In this document: piece by piece, positions 40,763 through 42,814 of the stretch | Numbering within the stretch: the first letter of the stretch is position 1 | Layout: every line of letters starts with the position of its first letter | Source: Verrucomicrobiota bacterium | GTDB taxonomy: Bacteria > Verrucomicrobiota > Verrucomicrobiia > Limisphaerales > SIBE01 | Length of the DNA: 42,814 nt | Direction of reading: 5' to 3' | NCBI GenBank assembly: GCA_027623095.1 | Contig: JAQBVM010000015.1 | Coordinates: 1 to 42,814, forward strand | Made by a program: the position numbers and the translations under genes | The notes under the pieces: model-generated | Databases searched by the model: none | Told to the model about the DNA's origin: nothing | What the model saw: only the letters and a program-made list of their open reading frames with translations

Positions 40763-41980
40763 CTAAATAAGGTGTCCAAGTTTCTGACGCTTTGTTTCAA
40801 GGTATTTCTTATTGTGCTTATTCGGCCTAATTCGAATTGGCACTTGCTCCACAATTTCTAACCCATACCCCTGAAGCCCAACCACTTTTCGAGGATTGTT
40901 CGTAAGGAGCCGGATCGTTCGCACTCCCAAATCCGCAAGAATCTGCGCGCCAATTCCGTATTCCCTCAGATCCATTGGAAACCCCAGTTTCAGGTTTGCC
41001 TGCACGGTGTCGTATCCCTGCTCCTGTAGTTTGTAAGCGTGAATTTTGGATGCCAGTCCGATCCCTCTGCCCTCTTGACGCATGTACAAGACCACCCCTC
41101 GGCCTTCGTCCGAAACTTGTCGCATGGCTTGATGAAGCTGAGAACCACAATCGCATCTCAAGGAACCGAAAACATCCCCGGTGAGGCATTCACTATGAAC
41201 GCGCACGAGAACCCTGGTTCCACGCTCAACGTCTCCTTTCACGAGCGCTAAGTGATGGTGCCCATCGATTTTTGATCGATATAAATGAAGGATAAAATCG
41301 CCAAAATCGGTCGGCATCTTCACGGCTTCAACGCGTTCAACCAGTTTCTCACGATTGCGCCGAAACTCGATTAGGGACTCGATGGTGCAAATTTTGAGCT
41401 TGAAGCGTCTCGCAATCTTGACCAACTCCGGAAGCCGTGCCATCGAGCCATCATCTCCCATGATCTCACAAATCACAGCAATCGGCCGCAATCCAGCGAG
41501 ATTCACTAAATCGACGGCAGCCTCCGTGTGTCCCGCTCGCTGCAACACTCCTCCCGCCTTCGCACGCAGTGGAAATACGTGCCCCGGCTGGACCAGATCG
41601 CTCGGAACGGCGGTCGGACACTCCATTGTTCGGATCGTCGTCGCACGATCCGCCGCGCTAATACCGGTCGTAATTCCTTTAGCCGCATCTACGCTTACTT
41701 GAAAATCCGTCCGAAACGAATCCCGATTCTGCACGACCATTTGCTCAACCCCGAGCTGCTTCAAGCGATCCGAAGTGGTCGGCACACAGATCAAGCCGCG
41801 TCCGTTTTTCGCCATGAAATTGATCGCCTCGGGTGTCGCTCCTTCAGCCGCCATTATCAAATCCCCTTCGTTTTCCCGATCCGCGTCATCGACAACAATC
41901 ACCATTTTACGATTCCGGATATCGGTGAGAATCGTGTCGATCGAATCGAAAGGGTCTTTTCTACGCGTCGCTCGGCTCAT
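40763..41980 (-). CDS. ribBA: Bifunctional DHBP synthase / GTP cyclohydrolase II
   Basis: Supplies both precursors of riboflavin: the RibB domain (about residues 12-205) makes dihydroxybutanone phosphate from ribulose 5-phosphate, and the RibA domain (about 210-400) opens GTP. RibB motifs: DDADRENEGDLIMAAE and RAGHTEAAVDL. RibA motifs: the zinc cysteines in SECLTGDVFGSLRCDCG, then YMRQEGRGIGLASKIHAYKL and LREYGIGAQILADLGV. Both sets are intact. I chose the ATG at 41980 (405 residues); codons upstream to 42088 look like leader. No FMN riboswitch is recognisable in the 109-base gap upstream. Confidence 0.95.
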   Translation of the reverse strand: MSRATRRKDPFDSIDTILTDIRNRKMVIVVDDADRENEGDLIMAAEGATPEAINFMAKNGRGLICVPTTSDRLKQLGVEQMVVQNRDSFRTDFQVSVDAAKGITTGISAADRATTIRTMECPTAVPSDLVQPGHVFPLRAKAGGVLQRAGHTEAAVDLVNLAGLRPIAVICEIMGDDGSMARLPELVKIARRFKLKICTIESLIEFRRNREKLVERVEAVKMPTDFGDFILHLYRSKIDGHHHLALVKGDVERGTRVLVRVHSECLTGDVFGSLRCDCGSQLHQAMRQVSDEGRGVVLYMRQEGRGIGLASKIHAYKLQEQGYDTVQANLKLGFPMDLREYGIGAQILADLGVRTIRLLTNNPRKVVGLQGYGLEIVEQVPIRIRPNKHNKKYLETKRQKLGHLI

Positions 41981-42089
41981 GGTTTGTGAGAGAAGGGAAG
42001 GAAAAATGGGAAAGTGAGCCTGTTTTATACGTTCCGAAGCCAGCCTGCTTTTGGGCACTCGTTCAGCGGCGCAACAGAAAGACGGCAAC

Positions 42090-42713
42090 TCATTTCGAAA
42101 GAAACTTGCTGATCACTACCTCGCGAACAACATTCGTTCCCAAAACTTGATCACTAAGCGCTTTGATTTCACCTCGGAGAGTTTTCCGAAATGAAGGTTC
42201 ATACGTGTCTTTAATGAACTTAGACGAGAGCAATTTGGTGACATGGTCGAAGAAAGTTGTTCGTTCGTCATTCTTAACCGCATTAGCAATGGTCTCATTG
42301 ATCCTGCGGATGATTTCATCTGTATCGTCGCCAACCACATAAATCTGAGCTACTGCATTGTGAGCAGATTTCGTGTCCGCCAATGTGACGATGATGTCGC
42401 CGAGATCACTTATATTCGCTCCAATCCTGTTCGTAGTGGTGATTATTGGAGAAATGCCGTTTCGAGGATCGCCCTTCACGAAACCAAGCACACCGTCAAG
42501 GACCGGCACCGCCATGTTACTTGGGGCGCCAATTTTCTTAACCTTCTTGAGTTCGGCCGGTTCCTCTGTTTTCTCAGGTTTCGGCTCGAGATATCCAATC
42601 ACCAACCAGGCAATCAGCGGCATTAACACAACCATCAAAACCAATGGCAAATACGTAAGGACACCACCCGTCTCTCCGGGGCTCGATCGAGTTCGAAACA
42701 TCACCACAGCCAA
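42090..42713 (-). CDS. FliL-like single-pass membrane protein
   Basis: A 207-residue protein with one membrane segment (LTYLPLVLMVVLMPLIAWLV, about residues 19-40), a charged linker, and a domain whose end resembles FliL (FRKTLRGEIKALSDQVLG then TNVVREVVISKFL). FliL is a stomatin-like stabiliser of the flagellar stator, but no other flagellar gene is present, and FliL-like proteins also occur outside flagellar clusters. The stretch TDEIIRRINETIANAVKNDE has the pattern of the FliL domain helix. Function is therefore open. It lies 109 bases upstream of ribBA, and nothing is seen from 42714 to the window end. Confidence 0.65.
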   Translation of the reverse strand: MAVVMFRTRSSPGETGGVLTYLPLVLMVVLMPLIAWLVIGYLEPKPEKTEEPAELKKVKKIGAPSNMAVPVLDGVLGFVKGDPRNGISPIITTTNRIGANISDLGDIIVTLADTKSAHNAVAQIYVVGDDTDEIIRRINETIANAVKNDERTTFFDHVTKLLSSKFIKDTYEPSFRKTLRGEIKALSDQVLGTNVVREVVISKFLSK

Positions 42714-42814
42714 AAACTATCGAAAGACTGACAAGTTGCAATACCTGTCCCAAATCCTCGCCTAAGCGGCGGGGTGAAAAAAATTCCGAAGGAGGGTGCC
42801 TGGAGGGGGCATTT

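Noticed and set aside
41981-42089. FMN riboswitch upstream of ribBA
   Set aside because: The leader is only 109 bases and I could not find the conserved AGGG/GGTGAAATTC-type RFN blocks.

Overview
The window looks like chromosomal DNA of a Verrucomicrobiota bacterium, probably from the Pedosphaera/Limisphaera side of the phylum. I infer this from gene content, not from a database comparison: Tat-exported Gfo/Idh/MocA plus ThuA plus DUF6807 genes, a kinase fused to kinesin-light-chain TPRs, many GC-rich palindromic intergenic repeats, and remnants of REP-associated (Y1) transposases. Shine-Dalgarno sites are mostly weak.

Bases 1-11024 (minus strand) are a Pel exopolysaccharide locus in the canonical order pelA-B-C-D-E-F. 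The large outer-membrane/TPR protein PelB is split into two genes: a membrane-anchored TPR protein and a TPR plus beta-barrel protein. PelA keeps both catalytic centres and PelD keeps an RxxD c-di-GMP motif. PelF breaks off at the left edge just after its N-terminal domain, and PelC has no visible lipoprotein signal, so this copy may be damaged or misassembled. Bases 11025-12200 are a decay zone: a probable group II intron 5' fragment, a serine-hydrolase tail and a TonB-receptor tail.

Bases 12226-19231 (plus) hold two secreted proteins (a DUF5060 glycoside hydrolase-like protein and an FG-GAP propeller) followed by a tctCBA tripartite tricarboxylate transporter. Two 103-bp three-hairpin elements sit directly before the propeller and tctC. 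Bases 19232-25361 are accessory and eroded: repeats, two transposase remnants, a frameshifted VapC, the tail of a lost kinase gene, an intact PIN toxin/antitoxin-like pair, one large intact Ser/Thr kinase-TPR gene, and two small unknown genes.

Bases 25362-28989 are a DUF6807-oxidoreductase-ThuA cluster in which a deletion appears to have fused the last two genes. Bases 29093-31759 carry housekeeping or conserved genes (a small unknown protein, CutA, a divergent dihydropteroate synthase-like protein and a UVR-motif protein).

Bases 31801-40181 (minus) are an aa3-type cytochrome c oxidase cluster: cupredoxin, ctaA, ctaB, coxA, coxC, subunit IV, two small membrane proteins, coxB, sco and DUF420. 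A perfect CRP/FNR-type dyad precedes it. Bases 40279-42713 (minus) hold a FliL-like membrane protein, ribBA and ribH.
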